Positions 41,253-50,707 of a stretch of 64,000 bases of DNA are shown in pieces. Each line of letters opens with the position of its first letter. Position 1 is the stretch's first letter. The notes beneath the pieces were generated by a model. That model was not told where the DNA came from and did no database searches. It was given only the letters and a program-made list of their open reading frames with translations. This DNA is from Gemmatimonadota bacterium (lineage in GTDB: Bacteria > Gemmatimonadota > Gemmatimonadetes > Gemmatimonadales > GWC2-71-9). The position numbers and the translations under genes were made by a program. The DNA lies in contig JADFNB010000008.1 in the NCBI GenBank assembly GCA_022563595.1, positions 1 through 64,000 on the forward strand, read 5' to 3'.

Positions 41253-43064
41253 TCAGGCACGCTTGCCGAGGGCGCGATCAAGGTCGAACGCGGAACTGAT
41301 CAACGACAGGTGGGTGAAAGCCTGCGGGAAGTTGCCCAGCGCCTCGCCGCTCGGTCCGGTCTCTTCCGCGTAGAGCCGCAGGTGGTTGGCGTACCCCAGC
41401 ATCTCCTCGAACATCAACCGGGCGTCGTCGAGCCGGCCGGCACGCGTGAGCGCCTGTACCAGCCAGAAGGTGCACATGTTGAACGTGCCCTCGCTCCCAT
41501 CGAGGCCGTCCGCCGTGTTGTAGCGATAGACGAGGCTGTTCGAGACCAGGCCGCCGGCCTTGGGTGGCTTGCAGGTCGCGTCGATCGTCGAGATGATCCG
41601 CGGATCGGTTGCGGCCAGATAGTCCACCAAAGGCATCATGAGGTTCGCGGCGTCGAGTGCGTCCGATCCGTAGTGCTGCACGAACGCCTGGCGCTTCTCA
41701 TTCCATCCCTTGTTGATGATGTCCTCGAAGATCGTGTCGCGCACCTCGATCCATCGCGAGCGATCGGCTGGGAACGACCGGTCATCCGCCAGCCGCAGGC
41801 CCCGGTCGAGCGCCACCCAACACATCAGTTTCGAGTGGACGAAGTGCTTGCGTCCGCTCCGCATCTCCCAGATCCCCTCGTCCTCACGATGCCAGTTGTC
41901 GCACACCCAGTTCACCAGCTCCCGCAGCCTGGCCCAAAGATCGTACGAGATCGCATTGCCGTATTTATTGAAGTGAAAAACGGATTCCATCAGCTCGCCA
42001 TAGATGTCGAGCTGAAGCTGGCCGTAGGCGGCGTTGCCTATGCGCACCGGACGCGAGCCGCGATATCCATCGAGATGATCCAGCGTCTCTTCCGGCAGCT
42101 CGTGCCGGCCGTCGATCCCGTAGACGAGCTGGATGAAGCGATCGGGATCGGGTTCCCGGCAGCGGTCTTCGAGAAAGTGCATGAACTGCACCGCTTCCTC
42201 CGTAAACCCGATTCGGAGCAGGCCGTAGAGCGTGAGCGCCGCGTCGCGGATCCAGGTGTAGCGGTAGTCCCAGTTCCGTCCGCCGCCGACGTGTTCGGGC
42301 AGACTCGCCGTCGGCGCCGCGATGATAGCGCCCGAAGGCTCGTAGGTGAGCAGCTTGAGGACCAGCGCCGAACGGTGCACCGCCTCCCGCCAACGTCCCT
42401 GATAGGTGCACCGCGACAGCCAGTGACGCCAAAACTCGACTGTGCGCCAGAACAAGGCAAAGACGTCCTCGTCGCTCGGGCACACGCCCCAAGAGCCGTC
42501 AGGCAGCAGCTCGCGCAGGATGAACGTCGCCGTCTGGTTCTCTTCCAGCACAAACTGCGCGCGCACCCCCGTTCCCTCGCGCCGGAGCGGGACCTTGGAG
42601 AGCAGTCCGAGTCCAAGGTGCTGCGAGCGAAAACACGCGCCATCACCATTGAGCGTCACATCATGCGCCGCTCGCGCGTAGTCGAATGCGGGGCAGCACT
42701 CCATCTCGAACGCCATGGTGCCCCGGACCACCTCGACCTGCCGAATGAGCCAATGATGTCCCGGCTCGCCACGCCGCACACCCACCGGCATGTAGTCCAT
42801 GACCTGGCCCACCCCGTCCGGCGTGAGGAAACGCGTCGTCAGAACGTTGGAATCCGGCCAGTAGAATTGCCTGGTTGTGACGTTCCCGACGGCTGGGCAG
42901 ATCGCGAAGCGGCCACCCTTCTTATCGTCCAGGATCGCCGCAAACACGCTCGGTGAATCGAAACGCGGGTAACAGAGCCAGTCGATCGTACCGTCCAGCC
43001 CGACCAACGCGGCCGTATGCATGTTGCCCACAATGCCGTGGTCCTGGATGGGGAGATACGCCAT
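41253..43064 (-). CDS. Glycoside hydrolase family 15 (glucoamylase/trehalase-like)
   Basis: 603 residues. An N-terminal beta-domain starts [14 protein letters not shown] and [18 protein letters not shown]. The (alpha/alpha)6 catalytic barrel carries [20 protein letters not shown] (general acid region), [22 protein letters not shown] and [11 protein letters not shown], hallmarks of the family, with a second acidic residue expected near [17 protein letters not shown]. No signal peptide is seen, so it is cytosolic. Members cleave alpha-glucosidic bonds; several bacterial ones of this type act on trehalose, which would link it to otsA/otsB. The sequence does not decide between trehalase and glucoamylase. 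Confidence 0.92.
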   Translation of the reverse strand: MAYLPIQDHGIVGNMHTAALVGLDGTIDWLCYPRFDSPSVFAAILDDKKGGRFAICPAVGNVTTRQFYWPDSNVLTTRFLTPDGVGQVMDYMPVGVRRGEPGHHWLIRQVEVVRGTMAFEMECCPAFDYARAAHDVTLNGDGACFRSQHLGLGLLSKVPLRREGTGVRAQFVLEENQTATFILRELLPDGSWGVCPSDEDVFALFWRTVEFWRHWLSRCTYQGRWREAVHRSALVLKLLTYEPSGAIIAAPTASLPEHVGGGRNWDYRYTWIRDAALTLYGLLRIGFTEEAVQFMHFLEDRCREPDPDRFIQLVYGIDGRHELPEETLDHLDGYRGSRPVRIGNAAYGQLQLDIYGELMESVFHFNKYGNAISYDLWARLRELVNWVCDNWHREDEGIWEMRSGRKHFVHSKLMCWVALDRGLRLADDRSFPADRSRWIEVRDTIFEDIINKGWNEKRQAFVQHYGSDALDAANLMMPLVDYLAATDPRIISTIDATCKPPKAGGLVSNSLVYRYNTADGLDGSEGTFNMCTFWLVQALTRAGRLDDARLMFEEMLGYANHLRLYAEETGPSGEALGNFPQAFTHLSLISSAFDLDRALGKRA

Positions 43065-43072
43065 CTGCGTCG

Positions 43073-43381
43073 CTAGAGCCTGGCGAGTTCGTCTTGGACC
43101 CGTTGCCGTGACTCGAGGCCCATCTCAGCAGGCCGGGCCACGCCCGTGCCGGCGGCAGTCCGCATCCTACCCAACCGACGCCGTATCTCATCCTTCAGCT
43201 CGGCGGCCTGGGACGAGGGACAGGTGGTCAGCGTCCGCCCCGGGCAAAACGGACTCATGGTCGTGTGGAAGATCTTGGACGCGGCCGTCTCGACCTCCGC
43301 CGAATACTGGCCGGCGAGCGCGGCCGGTACCGCGAGTGCCAAGACGACGGTAACGAATAGCGAGCGCATCGTAAAACTCAT
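43073..43381 (-). CDS. Small exported CcmH-like protein
   Basis: 102 residues with a signal peptide (residues 1-24, AALAGQ). The mature region, [23 protein letters not shown] followed by [15 protein letters not shown], resembles the N-terminal domain of CcmH, a cytochrome c maturation thiol protein, whose motif is LRCPxCQ. Here the cysteines are spaced CPGRTLTTC, so a direct match to canonical heme-lyase function is uncertain. ATG 43381 is chosen for the signal peptide. The stop lies just before the GH15 start. Confidence 0.6.
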   Translation of the reverse strand: MSFTMRSLFVTVVLALAVPAALAGQYSAEVETAASKIFHTTMSPFCPGRTLTTCPSSQAAELKDEIRRRLGRMRTAAGTGVARPAEMGLESRQRVQDELARL

Positions 43382-43458
43382 GATGGGACCGTTTCCGAAA
43401 GCGATCGGGTATCTTACACCCCAAATCAACACAGCTATCCGGTAATGCGTAAGAGAGC

Positions 43459-46179
43459 ATGATGCGCCGCTGTTTGTTTCTTCTTCTCGTTCTCGCGGTC
43501 GGTCCGTCCGCCGCCGCCGCCCAGACGACCGTGCCCAACCCGGAGCCTGCGGCCGCGGCCGCACGGCGCGACGGTGACATCCGGCTCGATGGTCGTGTGG
43601 ACGAGCCGGCGTGGCGCCACGCTACCCCTATCACGCGATTCGTCCAGGGCGAACCTGTGGAGGGTGCCGCCGCAGAACAACGCACGGAGGTCCGGGTGCT
43701 CTACGACGCCGACGCCCTCTACGTCGGCGTGATCATGTATGACACCGAGCCGGAGCGGATTGCCAGCCAGCTCGTGCGCCGGGACTCGCGCGGCCAGTAC
43801 GACTGGTTCGAGCTGTCTCTCGACCCCAACAACGACCGCCGGACCGGCTACCGGTTCCGGGTCGGGGCGTCCGGTGTGCGCCGGGATGTCTATCTCTACG
43901 ATGACAACCGCGAGGACGACGCATGGGACGCAGTCTGGGCGTCGGCGGTTCATCGCGGTGACTTCGGCTGGAGCATCGAGATGCGGATTCCGCTCTCTCA
44001 GCTCCGCTACGAGACGTCCGACGCCGCGCAGACCTGGGGTGTCAACTTCTCGCGACGCCGCATCGCGACCAACGAGCTGACCTATTTCGCCCTCGAGTCG
44101 AAGCTGCGGCACGGCAAGGTGAGTCTGTTCGGCCAGCTGGCGGGCCTGGTGCTGCCGCGGCGCGCGCGCCGAATCGAGCTACGCCCGTACGCGCTGGCCA
44201 CCGCCCGCGCCGCGCCAAGCGAGGCGGCCGATCCGTTCTTCGACGGGTCGGAGATGGGGAGCAGCGTAGGCCTCGACCTCCGCTACGGCCTCGGCGCGTC
44301 TTACACGCTCGACGTCACCGTGAATCCCGATTTCGGCCAGGTCGAGGTCGATCCTGCCGTCATCAACCTCACCGCCTTCGAAACCTTTTTCCCCGAGAAG
44401 CGCCCCTTCTTCGTCGAGGACGCGCAGATCTTCGATTTTTCGCTCTCGGGACGCCGCAACCAGCTATTCTACTCGCGCAGGATCGGCCGGGAGCCTCGGG
44501 GCGACGCCCCCGACGGCTCCGATTTCATCGATATACCGACCCAGACAACCATACTCGGAGCCGCCAAGCTCACGGGCAGGAGCGCAGGCGGCCTCTCGCT
44601 CGGCGTCTTGACGGCCGTGACGGCCCGCGAATCCGGTCGCGCGTTCCTGGCGGCAGACGGCCGGACGGTCGCGTTCGAGGCCGAGCCGCGAACCGAGTAC
44701 GGTGTCATACGCGTCCTGCAAGATTTTCGGGACGGCGCCTCACAGCTAGGCGTCATCGCCACGGCGATGCGGCGCGAACTCCCGAACGACGGCGGATTCG
44801 ATTTCCTGCCGTCGAACGCCTACGCGATCGGGATCGACTTCGAGCACAACTGGGGTGGTCCGCGCTCGCGTGACTGGGCGTTCCACGGGTTCGCGGCGGG
44901 AACCCTGGTGCGGGGAGTTCCTGAAGCATTGATCGGGATCCAGCAAGCCTCGAATCACTACTTCCAGCGGCCCGACGCGACCCGGTTCTCGGTCGACACG
45001 ACGGCCAACTCACTGAGCGGGATCAACTGGAGGGTCCAGTTCGAGCGACGCAGCGCGCAACACTGGACCGGTGCCGTCTGGCTGGCCGAAGTAACCCCAG
45101 GATTCGAGGTGAACGACGTCGGGTTCTCGACATCGGGGGAACGCCTGGACGGTGGAGCCCGGATCTCGTACCAGGAGATCACGCCGGGACGGCTGCTCCG
45201 CAGCTACCGGATCTCGGCATTCACGTTCCACAACTTCCGGCACGAGGCATTGGACGATGTCTTCTCCTGGTCCTCCTGGCGCCGGGCGCACAAGCGCGGC
45301 GGGCTCTTTCTCAGCGCGGACCTACAGCTGCTGAACTACTGGCAAGTCGAGTTGAATGCGCGCCTCGTTCCGAGCCTCATGAGCGACGTCGCCACACGTG
45401 GCGGGCCGCTCATGGTCGAGCCGGCCAGTATCCAGTTCAGATTCGAGGTCAACAGCGACCGCAGGCGATCGGTCCGCGTCGATCTACGCTCCGAGTATGT
45501 CGACCGCGGGAGGGGCGGATGGCGCTGGCACAACGAGCTGGAGATGGGTGTGCGGCCCATTCCCAGCGTCGAACTCCAGGTCAAGCCCCAGTTCACCCGT
45601 GAGACCAACGCCGCGCAGTACGTTACCACAACCGGCGACATGGGGTTCACTCCGACCTTCGGCCGGCGCTATCTGTTTGCCGACCTCGAGCGCCGGTCCG
45701 CCTCTCTGGAAACACGCATCGGAGTCGCCCTCTCGCCCGACCTCACGTTCCAGCTGTACGCGCAGCCGCTGCTCTCTTCCGGAGCGTACCCGGCGTACAA
45801 ACAGCTCGCCCGCTCCGAGAGTTTCGACTTCGACATCTTCGATCGCGGACAGGCGGTGGCGGCGCCAAACGGCGACGTATCATGCGTTGGCGGCCGCATC
45901 TGCCGCCGGGACGAGACCGAGTTCGTAGACCTCGACGGCGACGGAACCGTCGACTTCTCGTTCTCGGATCAACGGTTCAACATCCGGTCCCTGCGTCTGA
46001 GCGCCGTGCTCCGCTGGGAGTATCGGCCGGGCTCGCAGCTCTTTCTGGTCTGGCAACAGAGCCGCCGTGACCGCGCCACGATCGGATCTTTCGACCTCGC
46101 GCGGGACTTCGACGCGCTGTTCGACGCGCCGTCGGAGAACGTGTTCACGGTGAAGCTCAGCTACTGGTTCGGTCTGTAG
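43459..46179 (+). CDS. DUF5916 family exported protein
   Basis: 906 residues: signal peptide (AAAAQ), then a carbohydrate-binding CBM9-like domain (DIRLDGRVDEPAWRHA and VRVLYDADALYVGVIMYD, residues 40-200), then the DUF5916 domain with many beta strands and a C-terminal Leu after repeated aromatic strands, suggesting an outer-membrane barrel. The DTEPERIASQLVRRD and FFPEKRPFFVEDAQIF stretches are family-typical. Function is unknown; glycan binding or uptake is inferred from the CBM. Confidence 0.88.
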   Translation: MMRRCLFLLLVLAVGPSAAAAQTTVPNPEPAAAAARRDGDIRLDGRVDEPAWRHATPITRFVQGEPVEGAAAEQRTEVRVLYDADALYVGVIMYDTEPERIASQLVRRDSRGQYDWFELSLDPNNDRRTGYRFRVGASGVRRDVYLYDDNREDDAWDAVWASAVHRGDFGWSIEMRIPLSQLRYETSDAAQTWGVNFSRRRIATNELTYFALESKLRHGKVSLFGQLAGLVLPRRARRIELRPYALATARAAPSEAADPFFDGSEMGSSVGLDLRYGLGASYTLDVTVNPDFGQVEVDPAVINLTAFETFFPEKRPFFVEDAQIFDFSLSGRRNQLFYSRRIGREPRGDAPDGSDFIDIPTQTTILGAAKLTGRSAGGLSLGVLTAVTARESGRAFLAADGRTVAFEAEPRTEYGVIRVLQDFRDGASQLGVIATAMRRELPNDGGFDFLPSNAYAIGIDFEHNWGGPRSRDWAFHGFAAGTLVRGVPEALIGIQQASNHYFQRPDATRFSVDTTANSLSGINWRVQFERRSAQHWTGAVWLAEVTPGFEVNDVGFSTSGERLDGGARISYQEITPGRLLRSYRISAFTFHNFRHEALDDVFSWSSWRRAHKRGGLFLSADLQLLNYWQVELNARLVPSLMSDVATRGGPLMVEPASIQFRFEVNSDRRRSVRVDLRSEYVDRGRGGWRWHNELEMGVRPIPSVELQVKPQFTRETNAAQYVTTTGDMGFTPTFGRRYLFADLERRSASLETRIGVALSPDLTFQLYAQPLLSSGAYPAYKQLARSESFDFDIFDRGQAVAAPNGDVSCVGGRICRRDETEFVDLDGDGTVDFSFSDQRFNIRSLRLSAVLRWEYRPGSQLFLVWQQSRRDRATIGSFDLARDFDALFDAPSENVFTVKLSYWFGL

Positions 46180-46187
46180 CCCACCCG

Positions 46188-48584
46188 TTATCGGGCCGCG
46201 TCCCCGAGTTGGTCGAACGGGAGATTCAGGACCGGGTAGCGCCGCCAGTCGCGGTAGTCGAAGTGCCACCACTCGAACCGGTACACCGCAAACCCTTCCG
46301 CCTCCATCGCCGACCGCAGCAGCTCCCTGTGCCAGCGCTGAAGCGAGGTACCACCCGCATACGCGGCAAACGAGCGGTCGGAGAACTCGTCATAGCCGCC
46401 GACCATCTCGACCGGACGCCCGTCACGCACGCGGTACAGGGTCAGATCGACCGCGGCACCACGATTGTGCCGCGAGCCGACGGTCGGGTCGGCCACGAAG
46501 ATCCTCTGGTCGGCGGGCGTCGCATCCCAGAACATCTTGGTGACGTACCAGGGACGATACGCATCGTGGATCAGCAGACCGTAACCCCGGCGGCGCACGC
46601 GACGGTGCACGCGAACCAGCGCCTCCGCGGCCGGCCGCTGGAGCAACGCGCGCGGCTCATCATAGAAAACCGCACCCATGAAGTTGTTTGTGGTCGCATA
46701 TCGGATGTCGTAGCGGATCGTCGCGTCGAGTGACCTCAGCTCGACCAGATCCGCATCCCGCAATCCGGAGTCGGGCCGCGGTGGCGACGCCGCGAGCGCC
46801 GCCTCGCGCAACTCAACCACGGGCCGAACGGGCACGATGCGGAACGTCTCGCCCGCATCGGTTCCCACGTCGCGTCGCACGAAGCGCACACCGGCGGCCT
46901 CTACAGCACGCGCCCGCCCGGATGGATCCCTATCGAACACCAAGCGCTCACCGTGGTAGAGTCCCCAGTCGGGAAACGCGAACGCCTCGCGGGAGATCTC
47001 GCGCAGCGGATAGAGAAAGAACCACTCGATCAGCGCGTGAAGCTGTCCGTCCCGCTCCAGGACGTACAACGTGTTGTGGTCCCACCCGTACTCCCCGATG
47101 AGACCACGCCAGCGGGCGGGTGCAGGACCCGGCCGGCGGCGCGGCAGGCGACGCAACGTGTCCGCGTCCACCACGATCGCCCCTGCAATCGGCACGATGC
47201 GCCCGCCGTACCACAGGCGGTCGTCGACGACGAGCGTGTCGCCGCGGCTGCGGAGGCGCACCCGCAGGCCCGGCCGCCGGAACCATGCGTGAAGCTCGGC
47301 GTCGCGGCGCACGATGTCGATTGCCTGGCCGGCGCCGGCGTAACGACCGGCTAGCGCCCGCATTACGGAATCGGGAACGGGACCGGTGATCTCCGCGTGC
47401 GGGAGCGCGCGCCCGGCGCGCAAGGCCAGCATCAGCCGTAACGCGTAGTCGGCGATCCTCCCGACCACCGCGTTGGATACGTCCATGGACGCGGCGACGA
47501 CCGCGCCGAGCTTCTCATCGGGCAGCGCCGTGAGTTGGGTGGCAAACCCGTAGACGGCTCCGCCGTGTCCCACCGCCCGACGGCCGTCCAGCTCACTTAC
47601 CGCGAACCCGATCCCGAATCCGGTGCGCGCACCTTCGGGTTCGAACTGGGGCGTGAACATCAGCTCGAGCGTGCTGTCGGCCAGGATCCGGCCCCGCTCG
47701 CCGACCCCTCCGGCAAACAGCGCCGCCAGGAACCACGCGAGGTCGGTCACCGGGGCGTACATGCTTCCCGCCGGCGCCATCCCCAGCTCGAAGGTGGACC
47801 CTTCCTCCGGTTCGCCGTGGTAGGACCACATGAAGCCCGTCGCCAGGTCACGCAGCATCTGGCGGGTCGGGGTGAACGAGCTGTGATCCATGCGGAGCGG
47901 CTCCAGGACAGCCCGCTGGAGGTAGCTTGCGAACGGCTCGGCTTGGGTCCGTTCGAGAACGTATCCGACGGTGGCGATCGCGGCGTTCGAGTACTTGATG
48001 CGCGATTGGGGCGCGTACACGAGGGCCGTTGCATCCAGGCTGGCTACGGTGGCGGCGAGACTCGGGCTCGTGTCATCGAAGTAGTGTCCGACCGGGGGCT
48101 CCCGGACGAGCCCCGACCGATGCGACATCAGCTCCCGTAGCGTGATCGGATCGTCGTAGGGGTTCTCGGGAGAGAATTCGGGCAGATAGACCTGGACAGC
48201 CGTATCGAGCACGATCTCCCCGCGCTCGACGAGCTGCATGACGGCGATATCGGTGAAGAGCTTCGATACCGACCCTACGCGGTATACGGTCCGGGCCGTC
48301 GCGGGCGTGCCCGCCACCGGGTCGGCATATCCGAACCCCTGAGCCCAGACGATCTCCTGGTCGTCCACCAGCGCGATCGAGAGCGCGGGTAGCCCCTTGT
48401 CCTCGATCTCGTGCTCGATGAACCCGGTGAGTAGTTCGACCACCATGCGGTAGTCGTCGCGGGGCGCGCGATTCCCGCCACCGGCCACGCAACCGCACAG
48501 CGCCGCGACGGCGAGTGCCGCCGCCGGGGCGTTCCAAGGCCTGCCGCGTCCCAGCCACATCCGTCCGAGGCTCATCGGCTTCAC
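46188..48584 (-). CDS. Lipoprotein fusing a serine beta-lactamase-like domain to a VanX-type D-Ala-D-Ala dipeptidase
   Basis: 798 residues. Lipobox near residue 30 (AALCGC). Residues 45-380 are the serine-hydrolase/penicillin-binding fold: nucleophile SVSK (105-108), YSNAAIATVG, and VGHGGAVYG. A beta-rich linker follows. The C-terminal 200 residues are peptidase M15D (VanX/DdpX): DIRYATTNNFMG, LLIHDAYRP, the zinc SRHNRGAAVDLTL and EWWHFDY. Both catalytic sites look complete. It would sit outside the inner membrane and act on peptidoglycan-derived peptides, cleaving D-Ala-D-Ala with the second domain. GTG start at 48584, alternative ATG 48575. Confidence 0.85.
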   Translation of the reverse strand: MKPMSLGRMWLGRGRPWNAPAAALAVAALCGCVAGGGNRAPRDDYRMVVELLTGFIEHEIEDKGLPALSIALVDDQEIVWAQGFGYADPVAGTPATARTVYRVGSVSKLFTDIAVMQLVERGEIVLDTAVQVYLPEFSPENPYDDPITLRELMSHRSGLVREPPVGHYFDDTSPSLAATVASLDATALVYAPQSRIKYSNAAIATVGYVLERTQAEPFASYLQRAVLEPLRMDHSSFTPTRQMLRDLATGFMWSYHGEPEEGSTFELGMAPAGSMYAPVTDLAWFLAALFAGGVGERGRILADSTLELMFTPQFEPEGARTGFGIGFAVSELDGRRAVGHGGAVYGFATQLTALPDEKLGAVVAASMDVSNAVVGRIADYALRLMLALRAGRALPHAEITGPVPDSVMRALAGRYAGAGQAIDIVRRDAELHAWFRRPGLRVRLRSRGDTLVVDDRLWYGGRIVPIAGAIVVDADTLRRLPRRRPGPAPARWRGLIGEYGWDHNTLYVLERDGQLHALIEWFFLYPLREISREAFAFPDWGLYHGERLVFDRDPSGRARAVEAAGVRFVRRDVGTDAGETFRIVPVRPVVELREAALAASPPRPDSGLRDADLVELRSLDATIRYDIRYATTNNFMGAVFYDEPRALLQRPAAEALVRVHRRVRRRGYGLLIHDAYRPWYVTKMFWDATPADQRIFVADPTVGSRHNRGAAVDLTLYRVRDGRPVEMVGGYDEFSDRSFAAYAGGTSLQRWHRELLRSAMEAEGFAVYRFEWWHFDYRDWRRYPVLNLPFDQLGDAAR

Positions 48585-48638
48585 TCGGCGGCTCGCCCGG
48601 TCAGACTCGCTTACTAACGCGAACTCAGCTACGCTCCA

Positions 48639-49175
48639 CTAGTTGATGTCGGCCGTCATGATAAAGTCGTTGTCGCGCCGCGCCCCGTGACAGTTCTCAC
48701 ATCCCGCGCCTCGACCGCCGACCTGGACGGTGCCATCGGTGAGCCGTTTGATGAAGAACCAGTTGTTGTTGTCCGGATTGAAGCTCTCGGTCTTGTACAT
48801 GACCGTCACCGCTGCGAGCGTGCTGTCCGGCATGTAGTTCTCTTTCACGATGATCGCGCCCGCCGGGAACACGGTTGCGTCCCCATTCAGGGCTTCGAGC
48901 GCGGCATCGTTGAGGTAGGTGGTCAGCAACATCCCGTGTGGCTCGCCACCAGCGTAAAGACGGCCTTTTTCCGGCCAGAGCGCCCACGTCTCGTAGTTCG
49001 CCTGCTCGAGGTGTGCCCACACCGCTTCGGCCGTCGTGTCGGGCATGGCGGCAACCTGCTCCACGACCGGGGCCTCCTCGCCTTCCGCGGCCTCCTCGCC
49101 TTCTTCACCGGCACAACCGACGGCGACGATGACCGCCGCGGCGATGCCGAACCGGCCCATCGAATGCAACCGCAT
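48639..49175 (-). CDS. Cytochrome P460-like lipoprotein
   Basis: 178 residues: lipobox VAVGC at residue 21, an acidic linker (EEGEEAAEGEE), then the P460 fold with KENYMPD, VMYKTESFNPDNNNWFF and the heme c site CENCH (159-163). P460 cytochromes bind hydroxylamine or NO in nitrifiers; many relatives have unknown substrates. ATG 49175 with AGGAGG six bases upstream is chosen over the longer frame. Confidence 0.85.
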   Translation of the reverse strand: MRLHSMGRFGIAAAVIVAVGCAGEEGEEAAEGEEAPVVEQVAAMPDTTAEAVWAHLEQANYETWALWPEKGRLYAGGEPHGMLLTTYLNDAALEALNGDATVFPAGAIIVKENYMPDSTLAAVTVMYKTESFNPDNNNWFFIKRLTDGTVQVGGRGAGCENCHGARRDNDFIMTADIN

Positions 49176-49266
49176 CAGTGCCTCCTGAGCTGTGAGTGCC
49201 TGTGCCTGAGCAGGGTAGCTTGCAGCATTCCCACCCACAACGCAAGAGCGTTCGGGGCGGTTCCCC

Positions 49267-50178
49267 TCACGGCTGGGCGTTGGAGTCGTAGCCCAGCATG
49301 AAGGCCAGGAACCGCGAGATCTCGATGATGTCGGCGCCCACATAGCGGATGCTGTGGGCATCGGTCCGCTCCACGATCGGCAGGTACGCCAGCACCTGTG
49401 ACGGCCGGTAGCTCTTGAACCGAACGTCGAGGGTGATCGGCGCGTCGAGCCGAAACGGCTCGAATTCGTCCAGGCGTTCCAGGGCCTCCCGCGCGCGCCG
49501 TTCGATCAGGGCGTACGCGGCTTCGGGAACGAGCGTTCTGGCGGCATGGAAGCTCACGTTCCACTTCACGACCGCCCCCTCGATGTCTCCAATCACCTCC
49601 TGAACCTCCCGGACCGCCGCGTCGTCACCGGTCACGAGCACGACCGGGACGCCGAAGTGGCCGGCGATGGCAGCGTTGATCCCACCTTCCGGCATCGAGC
49701 GGCCGTTCAGCCGCACGTCCGCCAGCCGGGCGCTGGACATAGTGTGCGCTCGCACCCCGTCCGGGTTGGTCGTACCGGCGTGGTAGCCCACGAAAATCAC
49801 CGCATCGAAGCTCGAGTCGATTCCCTCCATCATGGCCAGCGGGCGGGGCCAGGAGCGCACCACGGTGACGTCGGCGGGCAGCCGATCGATCAGGAGGTTC
49901 TGCCCGTTCCCGTGGGAATCGCTGATGAGGATCTCGGTAACGCCGGCCGCGCGCGCGCCCCGAATGGCGGCCAGCACCTCGTTGGTCATGAACTCCCGGA
50001 ACCGCTCATACTCGAAGCCACCGGGGCCGAGTTGTTCCCCGGTGACCGCCCCGACGACGCCTTCCATGTCGGCGGAGATGTAGAGCTTGAGGCCGTCGTC
50101 GCGGTGCTGAGCCGCAGCGCCGACCCACGGGATCGAGATGAGCAGCGCAATCGCGGCGGCCGTGGTCGAAGCGCGCAT
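49267..50178 (-). CDS. Exported M55 family D-aminopeptidase
   Basis: 303 residues with a signal peptide (VGAAAQ). The M55/DppA zinc site is visible as ISADMEGVVG (Asp 37, Glu 39) and SDSHGNG, with the later VFVGYHAGTTN and NGRSMPEGGINAAIAGHFGVPVVLVTGDD. DppA-type enzymes form decameric rings and cleave D-Ala-D-Ala and D-aminoacyl peptides. The presence of a signal peptide and a nearby VanX-type domain suggest periplasmic wall-peptide recycling. ATG 50178 is preceded by GGAGGAG. Confidence 0.9.
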   Translation of the reverse strand: MRASTTAAAIALLISIPWVGAAAQHRDDGLKLYISADMEGVVGAVTGEQLGPGGFEYERFREFMTNEVLAAIRGARAAGVTEILISDSHGNGQNLLIDRLPADVTVVRSWPRPLAMMEGIDSSFDAVIFVGYHAGTTNPDGVRAHTMSSARLADVRLNGRSMPEGGINAAIAGHFGVPVVLVTGDDAAVREVQEVIGDIEGAVVKWNVSFHAARTLVPEAAYALIERRAREALERLDEFEPFRLDAPITLDVRFKSYRPSQVLAYLPIVERTDAHSIRYVGADIIEISRFLAFMLGYDSNAQP

Positions 50179-50189
50179 GGGGCTCCTCC

Positions 50190-50230
50190 GGATAGAGAGA
50201 CTGATGGAAAGATGGAAAGGGAGAAAGATA
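50190..50230. repeat. GATGGAA-type intergenic repeat, copy E
   Basis: A purine-rich tract (GATGGAAAGATGGAAAGGG) just upstream of the M55 ribosome site. It has only the purine arm and no complementary TTCCATC arm nearby, so it is a partial copy. Confidence 0.5.
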
Positions 50231-50281
50231 GGGTCGGCGAGGCCGGCGGCCAGGCCGCCGTTGACTGTTGACGCGGCTAGG

Positions 50282-50310
50282 CGTATTCCAATGGTGCCCA
50301 TTGGGATACG
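50282..50310. promoter_or_regulatory. 13-bp inverted repeat
   Basis: CGTATTCCAATGG and CCATTGGGATACG pair over 13 bp with one G-T, around TGC. It lies 104 bases before the M55 ATG. It could be a dimer-binding operator or a processed hairpin; no U-run supports a terminator. Confidence 0.5.
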
Positions 50311-50348
50311 GCCAACCCGACCGAAAGGATCCGTAATGCGCCGCGACC

Positions 50349-50707
50349 GGCGTGGAGCGTGCCGCGGGGATCGTCGTGGCCATGCGTAACGACAAGGACA
50401 TCGTGCTCGCCGTCCTCACGGCCCGCCGGCTCGCGCCACGCGCCCGGTCATCGCCTCCACCGAACAACCCGAGAGCGAGCCCAAACTCAAGACCGCCGGC
50501 GCCGGCCGTACCACCGGCTGGCTTAACGTCGACGAGGTCGCCGGGGCGGTGCTCCTCGCCGTCCGCCGGCCCGGTGGCGCGTTCCAGTTCAAGCCGGGTG
50601 CGGACACCGCACTCGAGCCCGGGCTGACACTGATCGTCATGGCCGACGCGGAGGGGCGCTCGCGCCTCGAACAACGACTGGAAGGACGATGGCGTCTCAC
50701 TCGGTAG
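50349..50707 (+). pseudogene. TrkA-type potassium-channel regulatory (RCK) protein, deleted remnant
   Basis: Bases from 50349 encode GVERAAGIVVAMRNDKDIVLAVLTARRLAPRAR, matching the RCK-N segment of TrkA/potassium channel proteins. The frame then shifts to IASTEQPESEPKLKTAGA. After a deletion it resumes at VAGAVLLAVRRPGGAFQFKPGADTALEPG and LTLIVMADAEG, the TrkA-C end, stopping at 50707. The channel pore and N-terminal part are missing. It overlaps the start of the antiporter gene (50689). Confidence 0.7.

Noticed and set aside
41241-42956. 571-residue frame antisense to GH15
   Set aside because: Shadow frame; GH15 motifs on the other strand are unambiguous.
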